Assembly (NCBI RefSeq): GCF_030553055.1
Contig: NZ_CP130713.1
Span: 5,580,001 to 5,644,000 of the forward strand
Origin: Streptomyces sp. XD-27
Lineage (GTDB): Bacteria > Actinomycetota > Actinomycetes > Streptomycetales > Streptomycetaceae
Direction of reading: 5' to 3'
Length of the DNA: 64,000 bases
The translations under genes and the position numbers were made by a program. This document shows, piece after piece, positions 19,949-28,113 of the stretch (its first letter is position 1; each line of letters begins with the position of its first letter). The notes under the pieces are model-generated. The model did not search any database, was not told where the DNA came from, and saw only the letters and a list, made by a program, of their open reading frames with translations.

Positions 19949-20560
19949 GTGATCGTCGCGCTGATCGTCGCCTGTGAGGTCGGCTTCTGGGTGCTGCTCG
20001 CCGCCGGGCTGGCGCTGCGGTATCTGGCGAAGATGCCGAAGACGAGTGCCGCTGTGCTGCTGTGTGAGCCGATATTGGAGCTGGTGCTGTTCGTGGCGAC
20101 CGCGGTCGACCTGAAGAACGGCGCGGAGCCCGACTGGAAGCACGGGCTCGCTGCGGTCTACATCGGCTTCACGGTGGTCATGGGCCACCGCACGATCAAG
20201 TGGGTCGACACCCGCGTCGCGCACCGTTTCGCGGGTGGTCCGCCGCCCGTCAAGAAGCCCAGGTACGGCAGTGCGCGCACGGCGTACGAATGGAAGGAAG
20301 CGGGCCGCTGGATATCGGCGGCGGGCATAGCCATCGCGCTGCTGCAAGCGGCGGTCTGGTACGTGGGCGATGGCGGGGACGTGGAGTCCCTGCGGGCGTG
20401 GCAGCACAGGATGCTCTTCGTCATCGGCATCAACGTGATCATCGCGCTGACCTACACGATATGGCCGAAGGAGGCGCCGTCCGGGACCGGGGAGAAGGAG
20501 CGATCCGGGACCGATGTGGAGGAGCGGTCCCGGACGTGGCCCAGCATGAGCAAGCGCTGA
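19949..20560 (+). CDS. Conserved hypothetical membrane protein
   Basis: A 203-residue protein with about four hydrophobic segments (near residues 2-22, 30-50, 58-75, 105-125 and possibly 135-155) and a hydrophilic tail rich in GT-EK-ER repeats. I do not recognise a functional family. GTG 19949 follows AAGGAAGGAG at good spacing. It is divergent from the two-component operon and convergent with the cobalamin adenosyltransferase gene. Its stop codon falls within an 11-bp tandem repeat. Confidence 0.7.
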   Translation: MIVALIVACEVGFWVLLAAGLALRYLAKMPKTSAAVLLCEPILELVLFVATAVDLKNGAEPDWKHGLAAVYIGFTVVMGHRTIKWVDTRVAHRFAGGPPPVKKPRYGSARTAYEWKEAGRWISAAGIAIALLQAAVWYVGDGGDVESLRAWQHRMLFVIGINVIIALTYTIWPKEAPSGTGEKERSGTDVEERSRTWPSMSKR

Positions 20561-20591
20561 TCAGCGGTTGGTCAGTGGTTGATCAGCGGTT
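20559..20591. repeat. 11-bp tandem repeat bridging two convergent stop codons
   Basis: Three units, GATCAGCGGTT, GGTCAGTGGTT and GATCAGCGGTT. The TGA of the plus-strand gene (20558-20560) overlaps the first unit and the TGA of the minus-strand gene (20583-20585) lies in the third. Confidence 0.7.
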
Positions 20592-21155
20592 CTCGCCCGG
20601 GACCCAGAGGACGTCCCCCAGTTCCTTGTTGGCGGTGCGCGCGAGGATGAACAGCAGGTCGGACAGACGGTTCAGGTAGGTGGCCGTGAGGGGGTTCATG
20701 ACGTCCTCGTACTCGGCGAGCGCCGCCCACGTGGAGCGCTCGGCGCGCCGGACCACCGTGCATGCCTGGTGCAGCAGCGCCGCGCCGGGCGTGCCGCCGG
20801 GGAGGATGAAGCTGCGCAGCTTCTCCAGGTCGGCCAGGAACCGGTCGCAGTCCGCCTCCAGCTTGTCGATATAGCTCTGCTCGACGCGCAGCGGCGGGTA
20901 CTTGGGGTTCTCCACCACCGGCGTCGACAGGTCCGCGCCGACGTCGAACAGGTCGTTCTGCACGCGGACCAGGACCGTGGTGACCTCGGCCGGCAGGTTG
21001 CCGAGGGCGATGGCCACCCCGATCGCGGCGTTCGCCTCGTTCGCGTCGGCGTACGCGGAGATCCGCAGGTCGGTCTTGGCGGTGCGGCTCATGTCACCGA
21101 GGGCGGTGGTGCCCTTGTCCCCGGTACGCGTATAGATGCGGGTGAGATTGACCAT
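20583..21155 (-). CDS. Cob(I)yrinic acid a,c-diamide adenosyltransferase, PduO type
   Basis: A 190-residue enzyme that transfers the adenosyl group of ATP to cob(I)alamin, giving the coenzyme used by B12-dependent mutases such as IcmA later in this window. PduO hallmarks are the N-terminal TRTGDKGTTALGD ATP-binding motif, FILPGGTPGAALLHQA, the RRAER motif and YLNRLSDLLFILAR. Length matches the family. ATG 21155 is the start. It is a single gene, separated by 48 bp from the ABC permease on the same strand. Confidence 0.93.
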   Translation of the reverse strand: MVNLTRIYTRTGDKGTTALGDMSRTAKTDLRISAYADANEANAAIGVAIALGNLPAEVTTVLVRVQNDLFDVGADLSTPVVENPKYPPLRVEQSYIDKLEADCDRFLADLEKLRSFILPGGTPGAALLHQACTVVRRAERSTWAALAEYEDVMNPLTATYLNRLSDLLFILARTANKELGDVLWVPGENR

Positions 21156-21203
21156 GCTCCGAGCCTACGCGCCGGTCGTCCGCCGGGCCTGACCGCCCGC
21201 GGT

Positions 21204-21959
21204 CTACGCCCCGGACTTCCGGAACAGCCGGGTGCCGATCGTCACGGAGACCACGGCCAGCGCGGCGGCGACCAGGGCGGCGAGCGCGACCTTCCCGTCC
21301 CCGTAGTCGCCGACGAAGGCCGCCCGTACGCCGTCGACGAGATAGCGGAACGGCACGAAGTGGGAGACGGTGTCCAGCCAGTCCGGCGCGAGCGCCATGG
21401 GCAGCAGGATCCCGGAGAGCAGCATCGCGGGCAGGTTGACGGCGTTGATGACGGGGGCGAACTCCTGCGGGGTGCTGACGCGCATGGCCAGCGCGTACGA
21501 CAGCGAGGCGAGCGAGATGGTGAGCGTGCCGACGAAGAGGAAGCCGAGGAGCACGCCGAACAGCGGGGCGCGCAGCCCCATCGCGACGGCGACGAGCACC
21601 AGCAGCAGCGATTGCACGAAGAGGGCGACGACGTCCTTGAGTACCCGGCCCATCAGCAGGGCCAGCCGACTGACGGGGGTGACCTGCATCCGTTCGATGA
21701 CGCCCCACTGCTTCTCGAGCAGGATGGCGAAGCCCGCGAAGGCGGCGGAGAACAGGCCGAGCTGGACGAGCAGACCGGGCACGAGTGTCTGCCACGAGTC
21801 GCCCCGCCCGCCGAGCGGCACGTCCTTCAGCAGCGGGCCGAAGAAGACGAGGAAGAGCAGGGGTTGCAGCAGCCCGAAGACGAGGCCGAGTTTGGAGCGC
21901 AGCGTCTGGCGGCCGTAGCGGCCGAAGACCAGAAGGGTGTCGGAGGCGACGTGGCGCAT
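21204..21959 (-). CDS. ABC-2 type exporter permease
   Basis: A 251-residue inner-membrane protein with six predicted helices and the ABC-2 family pattern: a cytoplasmic N-terminus, a large first loop, and the conserved segment near LSGILLPMALAPDWLDTVSHFVPFRYLVDGVRA. It pairs with the ATPase encoded just upstream (22077-22868) and should export a hydrophobic compound or drug. ATG 21959 is the start. A 117-bp spacer containing a degenerate tandem repeat separates the two genes instead of the usual overlap. Confidence 0.9.
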   Translation of the reverse strand: MRHVASDTLLVFGRYGRQTLRSKLGLVFGLLQPLLFLVFFGPLLKDVPLGGRGDSWQTLVPGLLVQLGLFSAAFAGFAILLEKQWGVIERMQVTPVSRLALLMGRVLKDVVALFVQSLLLVLVAVAMGLRAPLFGVLLGFLFVGTLTISLASLSYALAMRVSTPQEFAPVINAVNLPAMLLSGILLPMALAPDWLDTVSHFVPFRYLVDGVRAAFVGDYGDGKVALAALVAAALAVVSVTIGTRLFRKSGA

Positions 21960-22006
21960 CGGTGGTGACTCCTGTGCGTAGGGGCCGGGGAGAGGCGGCG
22001 GGGCCG

Positions 22007-22094
22007 GACGGCGACGGCCGGCTCAGGCGGCGACGGCGGGTCAGACGGAGACGTGTGGGTGGGACGGCGACAGGGATCAGACGGCGACGGGGGC
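22007..22094. repeat. Degenerate 17-19 bp tandem repeat spanning the ABC ATPase stop codon
   Basis: About five units beginning GACGGCGAC-like at 22007, 22026, 22044, 22063 and 22080. Three of the first four end in TCA, the complement of TGA; the TCA at 22077-22079 is the actual stop of the ATPase gene, and the fifth unit is its last coding part. The array thus looks like repeated copies of the gene's own 3' end (coding VAV-stop). Confidence 0.72.
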
Positions 22095-22868
22095 GGCGTC
22101 CCGTGGCGTGGTGCGGCGTCCGGTGATGGCGATGAAGGCGTCCTGGAGGCTGGCCTCGGGCGAGCCGCCGTACTCCGCCTTGAGCCGCTCGGGGGTGCCT
22201 TCGGCGACGACCCGGCCGCCGTCGACGACGACGAGCCGGTCGGCGAGCGCGTCGGCCTCGTCGAGGTAGTGGGTGGTCAGGAAGACGGTCATGCGCTGCT
22301 CGGCGCGGAGTCGGCGGATCAGCGCCCACAGGTCGGCGCGGCTGCCGGGGTCCAGCCCGGTCGTCGGCTCGTCCAGGAAGAGGATCTCGGGCCGGTGGGT
22401 GAGGCCCATGGCGATGTCCAGGCGGCGGCGCTGACCGCCGGACAGGGCGGCGCACTTGCGGTCCAGCAGCCCGGTCAGGTCGAGGTCGGCCGCCAGTTCC
22501 TCGGCACGGGCGGCGGCCTGCGCCTTGGTCAGCCGGTACAGGCGGCCCTGGGTGACCAGTTCCTCTCGTACGGAGATGTCGGGGGCGACGCCGCCGGACT
22601 GGGCGACGTACCCGATCTTCATCCGTACTCCCGCGGGGTCGCGGGCCAGGTCGTGCCCGGCGACGGTCGCGCGGCCGCCGGTGGGGGCGAGCAGCGTGGT
22701 GAGCATCCGCAAGGTGGTGGTCTTGCCCGCTCCGTTGGGGCCGAGGAAGCCGAGGATCTCGCCGCGCTCGACGGTCAGGTCGATCCCGCGGACCGCTTCG
22801 ACGGGGCCGCGCTTGGTCGGGAAGGTCCGGGCGAGCCCGGAGGTGGTGATGCAGGGCTGGTTCGGCAT
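22077..22868 (-). CDS. ABC exporter ATP-binding protein (DrrA-like)
   Basis: A 263-residue ATPase with Walker A GPNGAGKTTT, the signature LSGGQRRRLDIAMGL, Walker B EILFLDEPTTGLD and the switch His in LTTHYLDEAD. This is the organisation of drug-export ATPases such as DrrA. It energises the permease encoded downstream. ATG 22868 is preferred; an upstream in-frame ATG at 22913 would put the start within the TetR operator region. The gene is divergent from a TetR regulator, with a perfect inverted repeat between them. Confidence 0.92.
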   Translation of the reverse strand: MPNQPCITTSGLARTFPTKRGPVEAVRGIDLTVERGEILGFLGPNGAGKTTTLRMLTTLLAPTGGRATVAGHDLARDPAGVRMKIGYVAQSGGVAPDISVREELVTQGRLYRLTKAQAAARAEELAADLDLTGLLDRKCAALSGGQRRRLDIAMGLTHRPEILFLDEPTTGLDPGSRADLWALIRRLRAEQRMTVFLTTHYLDEADALADRLVVVDGGRVVAEGTPERLKAEYGGSPEASLQDAFIAITGRRTTPRDAAPVAV

Positions 22869-22885
22869 GCGACCCACAAAAGCAT

Positions 22886-22909
22886 AGTCATTGAAAGTTT
22901 GCAATGACT
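22886..22909. promoter_or_regulatory. Perfect inverted-repeat operator between the ABC exporter and tetR genes
   Basis: Arms AGTCATTG (22886-22893) and CAATGACT (22902-22909) are perfectly complementary and separated by 8 bp. The site lies in the 79-bp divergent spacer, 18 bp before the exporter start. It is the natural candidate for the binding site of the adjacent TetR protein, repressing the exporter and probably itself. Confidence 0.75.
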
Positions 22910-22947
22910 CCAAAAATAGAGTGGGGCCAGCGGACTAGCATGGGCTC

Positions 22948-23601
22948 ATGACCGGCACCGCGCGCGCAGAAGGACTCAGGGAGCGGAAGAAGCGGCAGAC
23001 CAGGCAGCGCATCGCGGACATCGCGACCGGGCTGTTCCTGGAACGCGGCTTCGAGGCGGTGACGATCGCCGAGGTCGCCGAGGCCGCCGAGGTGTCCGTC
23101 AACACCGTCTACAACTACTTCCCGGCAAAGGAGGACCTGTTCTTCGACCGGCAGGAGGAGAAGGTCCAGCACCTGTCGCGCGTCATCGAGGCGCGCGAGG
23201 CGGGGGAGTCCGCCGCCCGCGCCGTCCTGCGCGACCTGCGGACAAGCCTTGAGGAGAAGACTGCCGACGGACTGCGGCCGGAGTTCCGGCGCTTCGTCCA
23301 GGTCATCCGCGAATCGGCCGCCCTGACGGCCCGTGTGACCCTCATGCACGAGCTCATCTGCCACGCGGTGTACGACACCCTCCGGGAGGAGACCGGCGCC
23401 GGTCCGGACGACCCGCTGCCCCGGCTCATCGCCAATCAGCTCTCCTGGGTCTCCTCCGTCGTCCAGAACAGCGTGATACGGCTGGTCGCGGCCGGCCGTG
23501 ACCCCGACGACGTGGCCCGGGAGGCGCTCGGCAGACTCGACCTCCTGGAGGCGATGCTGGGCGAGCTCACTCTCAACTATGCGGTGAAGAACACACCGTG
23601 A
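22948..23601 (+). CDS. TetR/AcrR family regulator of the divergent ABC exporter
   Basis: A 217-residue repressor. The N-terminal helix-turn-helix (about 13-60) reads RQRIADIATGLFLERGFEAVTIAEVAE followed by VSVNTVYNYFPAKEDLFF. The C-terminal ~150 residues form the ligand-binding region. ATG 22948 has no ribosome site; a TAGCAT -10 box at 22936-22941 ends 6 nt before it, so the mRNA may be leaderless. Divergence from an exporter operon with a palindromic operator between them indicates local control, with the exported drug as probable inducer. Confidence 0.9.
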   Translation: MTGTARAEGLRERKKRQTRQRIADIATGLFLERGFEAVTIAEVAEAAEVSVNTVYNYFPAKEDLFFDRQEEKVQHLSRVIEAREAGESAARAVLRDLRTSLEEKTADGLRPEFRRFVQVIRESAALTARVTLMHELICHAVYDTLREETGAGPDDPLPRLIANQLSWVSSVVQNSVIRLVAAGRDPDDVAREALGRLDLLEAMLGELTLNYAVKNTP

Positions 23602-23679
23602 CGCGCCTTACTTCCTGATGCGGCCGGGGGTGAACGGACGTTAAGGTCCGGCCAATAGCGTCGAGGAGAGGTGTGTGTC

Positions 23680-24528
23680 GTGGCGAAGAAGCTCGCCGTC
23701 ATCGGAGCCGGACTGATGGGGTCCGGCATCGCGCAGGTCTCGGCCCAGGCCGGGTACGACGTGATCCTGCGCGACGTCACGGACGAGGCCCTCGCCCGGG
23801 GGATCGGCGGCATCGAGGCGTCGTACGAGAAGTTCGTCTCCAAGGGCAAGCTGGCCGCCGACGCCGCCGAGCAGGCCCTGGCCCGGATCACCACCACCAC
23901 CGACCTGGACGCGGCCGCCGACGCGGACATCGTCGTCGAGGCCGTCTTCGAGAAGATCGAGGTCAAGCAGGAGATCTTCCGCACCCTCGACGGCCTGGTG
24001 AAGGACGAGACCGTCCTCGCGTCCAACACCTCCGCCATCCCGATCACCAAGATCGCGGCGGCCACGCAGCGCCCGGAGCGGGTCGTCGGCACCCACTTCT
24101 TCTCGCCCGTGCCGATGATGCAGCTGTGCGAGCTGGTGCGCGGCTACAAGACCAGCGACGAGACGCTCGCCGCCGCCCGCGCGTTCGCCGAGGGCGTCGG
24201 CAAGACCTGCATCGTGGTCAACCGCGATGTCGCGGGTTTCGTCACCACCCGGCTGATCTCGGCACTCGTCGTGGAGGCGGCCAAGCTCTACGAGTCGGGC
24301 GTCGCCAGCGCCGAGGACATCGACATCGCCTGCAAGCTGGGCTTCGGCCACGCCATGGGGCCGCTGGCCACCACCGACCTCACCGGCGTGGACATCCTGC
24401 TGCACGCCACCGGCAACATCTACACCGAGACCCAGGACGAGAAGTTCGCGCCGCCGGAGATCATGCGCCGGATGGTCGACGCGGGGGACATCGGCCGCAA
24501 GAGCGGGCAGGGCTTCTACCAGTACTGA
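23680..24528 (+). CDS. 3-hydroxybutyryl-CoA dehydrogenase
   Basis: A 282-residue NAD(P)-dependent enzyme that interconverts acetoacetyl-CoA and 3-hydroxybutyryl-CoA. The Rossmann motif GAGLMGSG is at residues 9-16. The catalytic His (about 139) lies in GTHFFSPVPMMQL, and the SNTSAIPIT and NRDVAGFVTTRL segments are conserved. GTG 23680 gives the standard N-terminus MAKKLAVIGAG with GAGGAGAG about 9 nt upstream; a GTG three codons earlier is less likely. It may supply the ethylmalonyl-CoA or butyrate pathways, together with the thiolase and mutase genes further on. Confidence 0.93.
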   Translation: MAKKLAVIGAGLMGSGIAQVSAQAGYDVILRDVTDEALARGIGGIEASYEKFVSKGKLAADAAEQALARITTTTDLDAAADADIVVEAVFEKIEVKQEIFRTLDGLVKDETVLASNTSAIPITKIAAATQRPERVVGTHFFSPVPMMQLCELVRGYKTSDETLAAARAFAEGVGKTCIVVNRDVAGFVTTRLISALVVEAAKLYESGVASAEDIDIACKLGFGHAMGPLATTDLTGVDILLHATGNIYTETQDEKFAPPEIMRRMVDAGDIGRKSGQGFYQY

Positions 24529-24549
24529 TATCCCCCGTTCGGGGATATC
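24527..24549 (+). terminator. Hairpin overlapping the dehydrogenase stop codon
   Basis: A perfect 9-bp stem GATATCCCC/GGGGATATC with loop CGTTC begins at the last two bases of the stop codon. Confidence 0.7.
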
Positions 24550-24657
24550 CCGGGCGGTGGGCCGCCGTTCCCGCGGCCCGTTCCCCGCTGCTCCAGCCGA
24601 CCGGTCCGCGTTCCGGCGGAGGGCTCCGATCCCCGGAAGCCCCCTGTTCCAGCGGGC

Positions 24658-24710
24658 GGCGCCCTCACCTGATGTGACGTCAGGTGAGGGCGCCTCACCC
24701 TCACGGGTGA
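24658..24710 (+). other. Two successive perfect hairpins before the STAS gene
   Basis: A 15-bp perfect stem, GGCGCCCTCACCTGA (24658-24672) with 24680-24694 around loop TGTGACG, is immediately followed by a 6-bp hairpin TCACCC-TCAC-GGGTGA (24695-24710). Together with the hairpin at 24527 this makes three structures in under 200 nt. They may be double terminators, or operators for the STAS gene starting at 24821. Confidence 0.55.
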
Positions 24711-24820
24711 ATTCGGTATCGGTTCGCTTACAGGCGGCAACTTTGCCGTGTGAGAGGCAGTCAGTTCTGTAGACACATAGGCGCACCAACGACCGCGTCG
24801 CAGCACATCAGGGAGCGCAT

Positions 24821-25144
24821 ATGTACATCAGGGGCGACCACGCCGAGCTGGTCGTCGGGGGCCGCCTCGACGTCCGAAGCGCGGCGGACGCCCGTACGGT
24901 CCTGCACAGGGCCGTCGACTCCGGCCGCGGCGACCTGGTGCTCGACCTTTCCGCACTGGACTCGTGGGACGCCACCGGGCTCGGCGTCATCATGGGGGCG
25001 CACCGCCGGGCCGGACGAGCGGGCCGCAGGCTCGTCCTGCGCGGGGTGCCGCCCCAGATGCAGCGCCTGCTCGTGGCCACCCGCCTGCACCGGATCCTCG
25101 CGATCGAAGGCGGCCTGGAGGCGGAGTCCCTGCCACGCGTGTGA
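24821..25144 (+). CDS. STAS-domain protein (anti-sigma factor antagonist-like)
   Basis: A 107-residue single STAS domain like SpoIIAA, RsbV or BldG. The family loop that carries the phosphorylated serine, usually MDS(S/T)GLG, reads WDATGLG here (D50-A51-T52-G53). A serine is missing, and only the neighbouring Thr52 could take a phosphate. The protein may be permanently active or regulated another way. ATG 24821 follows GGGAGCG. No kinase or sigma factor gene is adjacent. The TGA stop (25142-25144) is part of the first unit of a 22-bp repeat array. Confidence 0.85.
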   Translation: MYIRGDHAELVVGGRLDVRSAADARTVLHRAVDSGRGDLVLDLSALDSWDATGLGVIMGAHRRAGRAGRRLVLRGVPPQMQRLLVATRLHRILAIEGGLEAESLPRV

Positions 25145-25337
25145 CCGCGGACCGCCCCCGGGTGACCCTGGCCCCACCCCTGGGTGACCCCGGCCTCATC
25201 CCCGGGTGACCGTGGACCCGCCTGCGGGTGATCGTGGACACCACCTCCGGTTGACGGTGGACCCGCCCGCGGGTGACCAGGAGTCCCTCGCGCGTGAGCC
25301 GGGAGTCGCGCGCGGTTGACCGCGGACTCCCGTAGAG
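25141..25337. repeat. 22-bp tandem repeat array, nine units, beginning at a stop codon
   Basis: Units start at 25141, 25162, 25184, 25206, 25228, 25251, 25273, 25294 and 25316, with lengths 21-23 bp and a loose consensus GTGACCGTGGACCCGCCCGCGG. Every unit begins KTGA, and the first of these TGAs is the stop of the STAS gene. The remaining ~200 bp to the next gene (25338-25534) hold no ORF and presumably its promoter; no strong pair of boxes is evident. Confidence 0.85.
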
Positions 25338-25534
25338 CGGCGGGGCGCCGCCACGGCGGCCCCGGTCGCTGGATAACCTGAGACGGTCTGGGGTTCGGTT
25401 CTCCGCCGCATACCCAATGCCCTCGGCGGGCACCGGACCCGGAAACGGTCGGAGGGATACCCTTCCCACCGGCCCCGGGGGTGCTGACGGGCCGGGGAGG
25501 CAGACAGCACGCCACGCATCTGGGGGCTTGAACC

Positions 25535-28006
25535 ATGGAGCCGACGAATATGGGACCGGACGAGCACGGGCACGACGACCCGGGCCGCGCAGGCGACGGC
25601 GGCCCCGCGCCGCTCCCGCCCCGGGACCTGTCGCCGCCACCCGGCGTCGCCCGGACCGCACGCATCGTCACCGGCGACCACGTCCTGACCGTCAACCCCG
25701 TCGACGGCAGCGAGATAGAGCCCTGCGCACCCGGGGAGCGCCCCGAGCTCCCCGGCCGCCGGGACGCCCGCGATCGGGCCGAGCTGACGCGCGCCGCCAC
25801 CCCGCCGCCGCTGCTGACCCCGGCCGCCTCCGGCGCCCCCGGACCCGACGCGCCGATGCTGGAGCGGAACGAGGAGCGCGTACGCCTGGGCCGGCTGCTC
25901 TCCCGAGGCCGCTCGGTACGGGTCACCGGCCCCTCCGGTGCCGGCCGCACCGTCCTGCTGGACGCCGTCGCCGCCGACTGCGAGGACCTGGCCCCCGACG
26001 GCGTCGTACGCCTCTGCGGCCGCCACCGCACCCCGACCGACCTGCTGTACGAGCTCTACGCCGCCGTCCACGACGCCCCCGACTACCGGCCGGACCGGGA
26101 CGGGCTGCTCGCGGCCGTCGCCGAGATCGGCGCCGTCGTGGTCCTGGACGACGTCGAGTTCGGCGGCACGGCGCTGGACGAGTTCCTCGACGCCACCCCC
26201 GAGTGCGCCTTCCTGATCTCCACCACTCCCGACGTCGCCGCCCCGTCCGCCGACTCCCACCTGGAGGAGCTGTTCCTCGGCGGCCTCAGCCGCACCGCCT
26301 GCCTGGAGCTGCTCGAGCACTCCGTGCAGCGGCCGCTGACGGAGGACGAGGCGAACTGGGCCGCCGACCTGTGGTTCGAGTCCGAGGGACTGCCGCTGCG
26401 CTTCGTCCAGGCCGGTGCCCTGCTGCGGCTGGGAGCACCCGCCGGGCCCGGAGAGCCCCGCGGCGGCGCCCTGCCCTCACTGGCCGACGGCGCCGCCCCC
26501 GCCGCACTGCTCGCCTCCCGGCTCGGCGAGGCGGCGCGCGACACCCTGCGGCTGGCGGTCGCCATCGGCGGCGAGGTCCCGGCCCAGGCGCACCTGCCCG
26601 CCCTGTCCGGCGACACCCACGCCGACGCGGCCGTCTCCGAGCTCGCCGCCTGCGGCCTGATCACCGCCGCCGGCCCCTGCTACCGGCTCGCGGCCGGGGT
26701 CGCGGCGCAGCTCAGCGGCGCCGGGTACGCCGACGAGGCCCCCGCGCACGCGCAGCGCCTGGCCCAGCACTACTCCTGGTGGACCGGGCACCCCTCCGTC
26801 AGCCCCGACCGGGTCGCCCGGGAGTCCGACGCGATCCTGGCCACCCTCACCGCCCTCATGGCCGGGCAGGAGGCGGGGCACTCCAGCGCCGCCGTGCTGC
26901 TGGCCCGTACGGCGGCGCCCGCGCTGGCCACCGCGCTGCACTGGAGCGCCTGGGAGCGGACCCTGCGGCACGGCCAGGCGGCCGCGCGGCTGGCGGGCGA
27001 GGTCGCCGAGCAGGCGTACTTCCACCACGAACTGGGCGTGCTCGCCCTGTGCACCGGCAACCTGGACCGGGCGCGGGCCGAGCTGGAGGCGTCCATCGGG
27101 CTGCGCGGCGTCCTCGCCGACAAGCGCGGCGCGGTCGCGGGCCGCCGGGCGCTCGCGCTGGTGGCCGACCGCACGGCCCGGCCGGTGCCGCCGGCCCCCG
27201 CGGGCGCACCCGGCGACGCGCCCACCGAGGAACTGCCGCCGACCCCCATCGCCCCCGCGGCCCCGGTCGCCCCCACGTCCGCGTATCCGGCCTCCGCGAC
27301 GGAGACGACGGCCGCCACCGAGCCGCTCGGCGCCGTGCCCCCGGCGGAGTTCGGCACCGTGCCGCCGTCCGCGGCCGCCGCGGGGGGCTCCAAGAAGCGC
27401 GGCCTCGGCCTGCCGCTGGCCGCGGTGGCGGTCGGCGCCCGGCGCAACATGGTCGCGGCGGGCGCGGGCGCCCTGCTGGTCGCCGTCCTCGGCACCGTCG
27501 TCACCCTCGGCCTCACCTCGGACGACGACGAGCCGCCCGCGAACACGAACCGGCCGGACCGCTCGACCTCCCAGCCCGACGACGCGAACAACTCGGGCCT
27601 GCCGGAGGACGACACGCCCGCCGGCACCACCGGCGGCCCCCGCCCGGGCACCAGTGGCCATCCGGCGACGTCGGCGTCCCCCGGAACGCCCGGCAGCGAC
27701 GGCACGAGCGGGGCGCCGACCACAGGTGCTCCCTCGACGAGCGGGGACCCGTCGTCCCCGAGCACGACCCGCCCGCCGTCGTCGTCCAAGCCGCCGTCCA
27801 CGACGAAGCCGCCGTCCACGACGAAGCCCCCGACCACCACCAAGCCCCCGACGACGACCAAGCCGCCGACGACGAAGCCGCCGACGACGTCGCCGACCCC
27901 GACCCCCACCAGCACGGCCACGTCCGCACCCACGAACGGCGCCTCGACCACGGCCAGCGGTGCGGCCCCCAGTTCGGCCCCGACCGGCTCGGGCTCCCCG
28001 GCCTGA
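25535..28006 (+). CDS. Membrane-anchored NTPase-like protein with Thr/Pro-rich tail
   Basis: An 823-residue protein of unknown role. An N-terminal Pro/Arg-rich region leads to a P-loop-like motif GPSGAGRT (132-139), in which the Walker A lysine is Arg138, and a Walker B-like VVVLDDVEF. A helical region of ~400 residues resembles the repeats of STAND ATPases. One transmembrane helix (about 636-660) is followed by a low-complexity extracellular tail with many PPTTTK-type repeats, suggesting a wall-spanning stalk. ATG 25535 starts the gene. It lies upstream of NucS in the same order as in S. coelicolor. ATP binding is uncertain because of the Lys-to-Arg change. Confidence 0.75.
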   Translation: MEPTNMGPDEHGHDDPGRAGDGGPAPLPPRDLSPPPGVARTARIVTGDHVLTVNPVDGSEIEPCAPGERPELPGRRDARDRAELTRAATPPPLLTPAASGAPGPDAPMLERNEERVRLGRLLSRGRSVRVTGPSGAGRTVLLDAVAADCEDLAPDGVVRLCGRHRTPTDLLYELYAAVHDAPDYRPDRDGLLAAVAEIGAVVVLDDVEFGGTALDEFLDATPECAFLISTTPDVAAPSADSHLEELFLGGLSRTACLELLEHSVQRPLTEDEANWAADLWFESEGLPLRFVQAGALLRLGAPAGPGEPRGGALPSLADGAAPAALLASRLGEAARDTLRLAVAIGGEVPAQAHLPALSGDTHADAAVSELAACGLITAAGPCYRLAAGVAAQLSGAGYADEAPAHAQRLAQHYSWWTGHPSVSPDRVARESDAILATLTALMAGQEAGHSSAAVLLARTAAPALATALHWSAWERTLRHGQAAARLAGEVAEQAYFHHELGVLALCTGNLDRARAELEASIGLRGVLADKRGAVAGRRALALVADRTARPVPPAPAGAPGDAPTEELPPTPIAPAAPVAPTSAYPASATETTAATEPLGAVPPAEFGTVPPSAAAAGGSKKRGLGLPLAAVAVGARRNMVAAGAGALLVAVLGTVVTLGLTSDDDEPPANTNRPDRSTSQPDDANNSGLPEDDTPAGTTGGPRPGTSGHPATSASPGTPGSDGTSGAPTTGAPSTSGDPSSPSTTRPPSSSKPPSTTKPPSTTKPPTTTKPPTTTKPPTTKPPTTSPTPTPTSTATSAPTNGASTTASGAAPSSAPTGSGSPA

Positions 28007-28027
28007 CCGCCACGGCACGCGAAAAAA

Positions 28028-28062
28028 CGCCGGACGGGCTCGTCCTCCGAGCCCGTCCGGCG
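28028..28062. terminator. Terminator between convergent genes
   Basis: A perfect 15-bp stem CGCCGGACGGGCTCG (28028-28042) with 28048-28062, loop TCCTC. A run of six A residues lies on its 5' side, which would be a U-run for the minus-strand nucS transcript arriving from the right, so it probably works in both directions. Confidence 0.88.
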
Positions 28063-28113
28063 CTATGAGGGCCGGGTCCGGCGCGCCCCCAGGCACGCCG
28101 CCCCGGACGCGGC

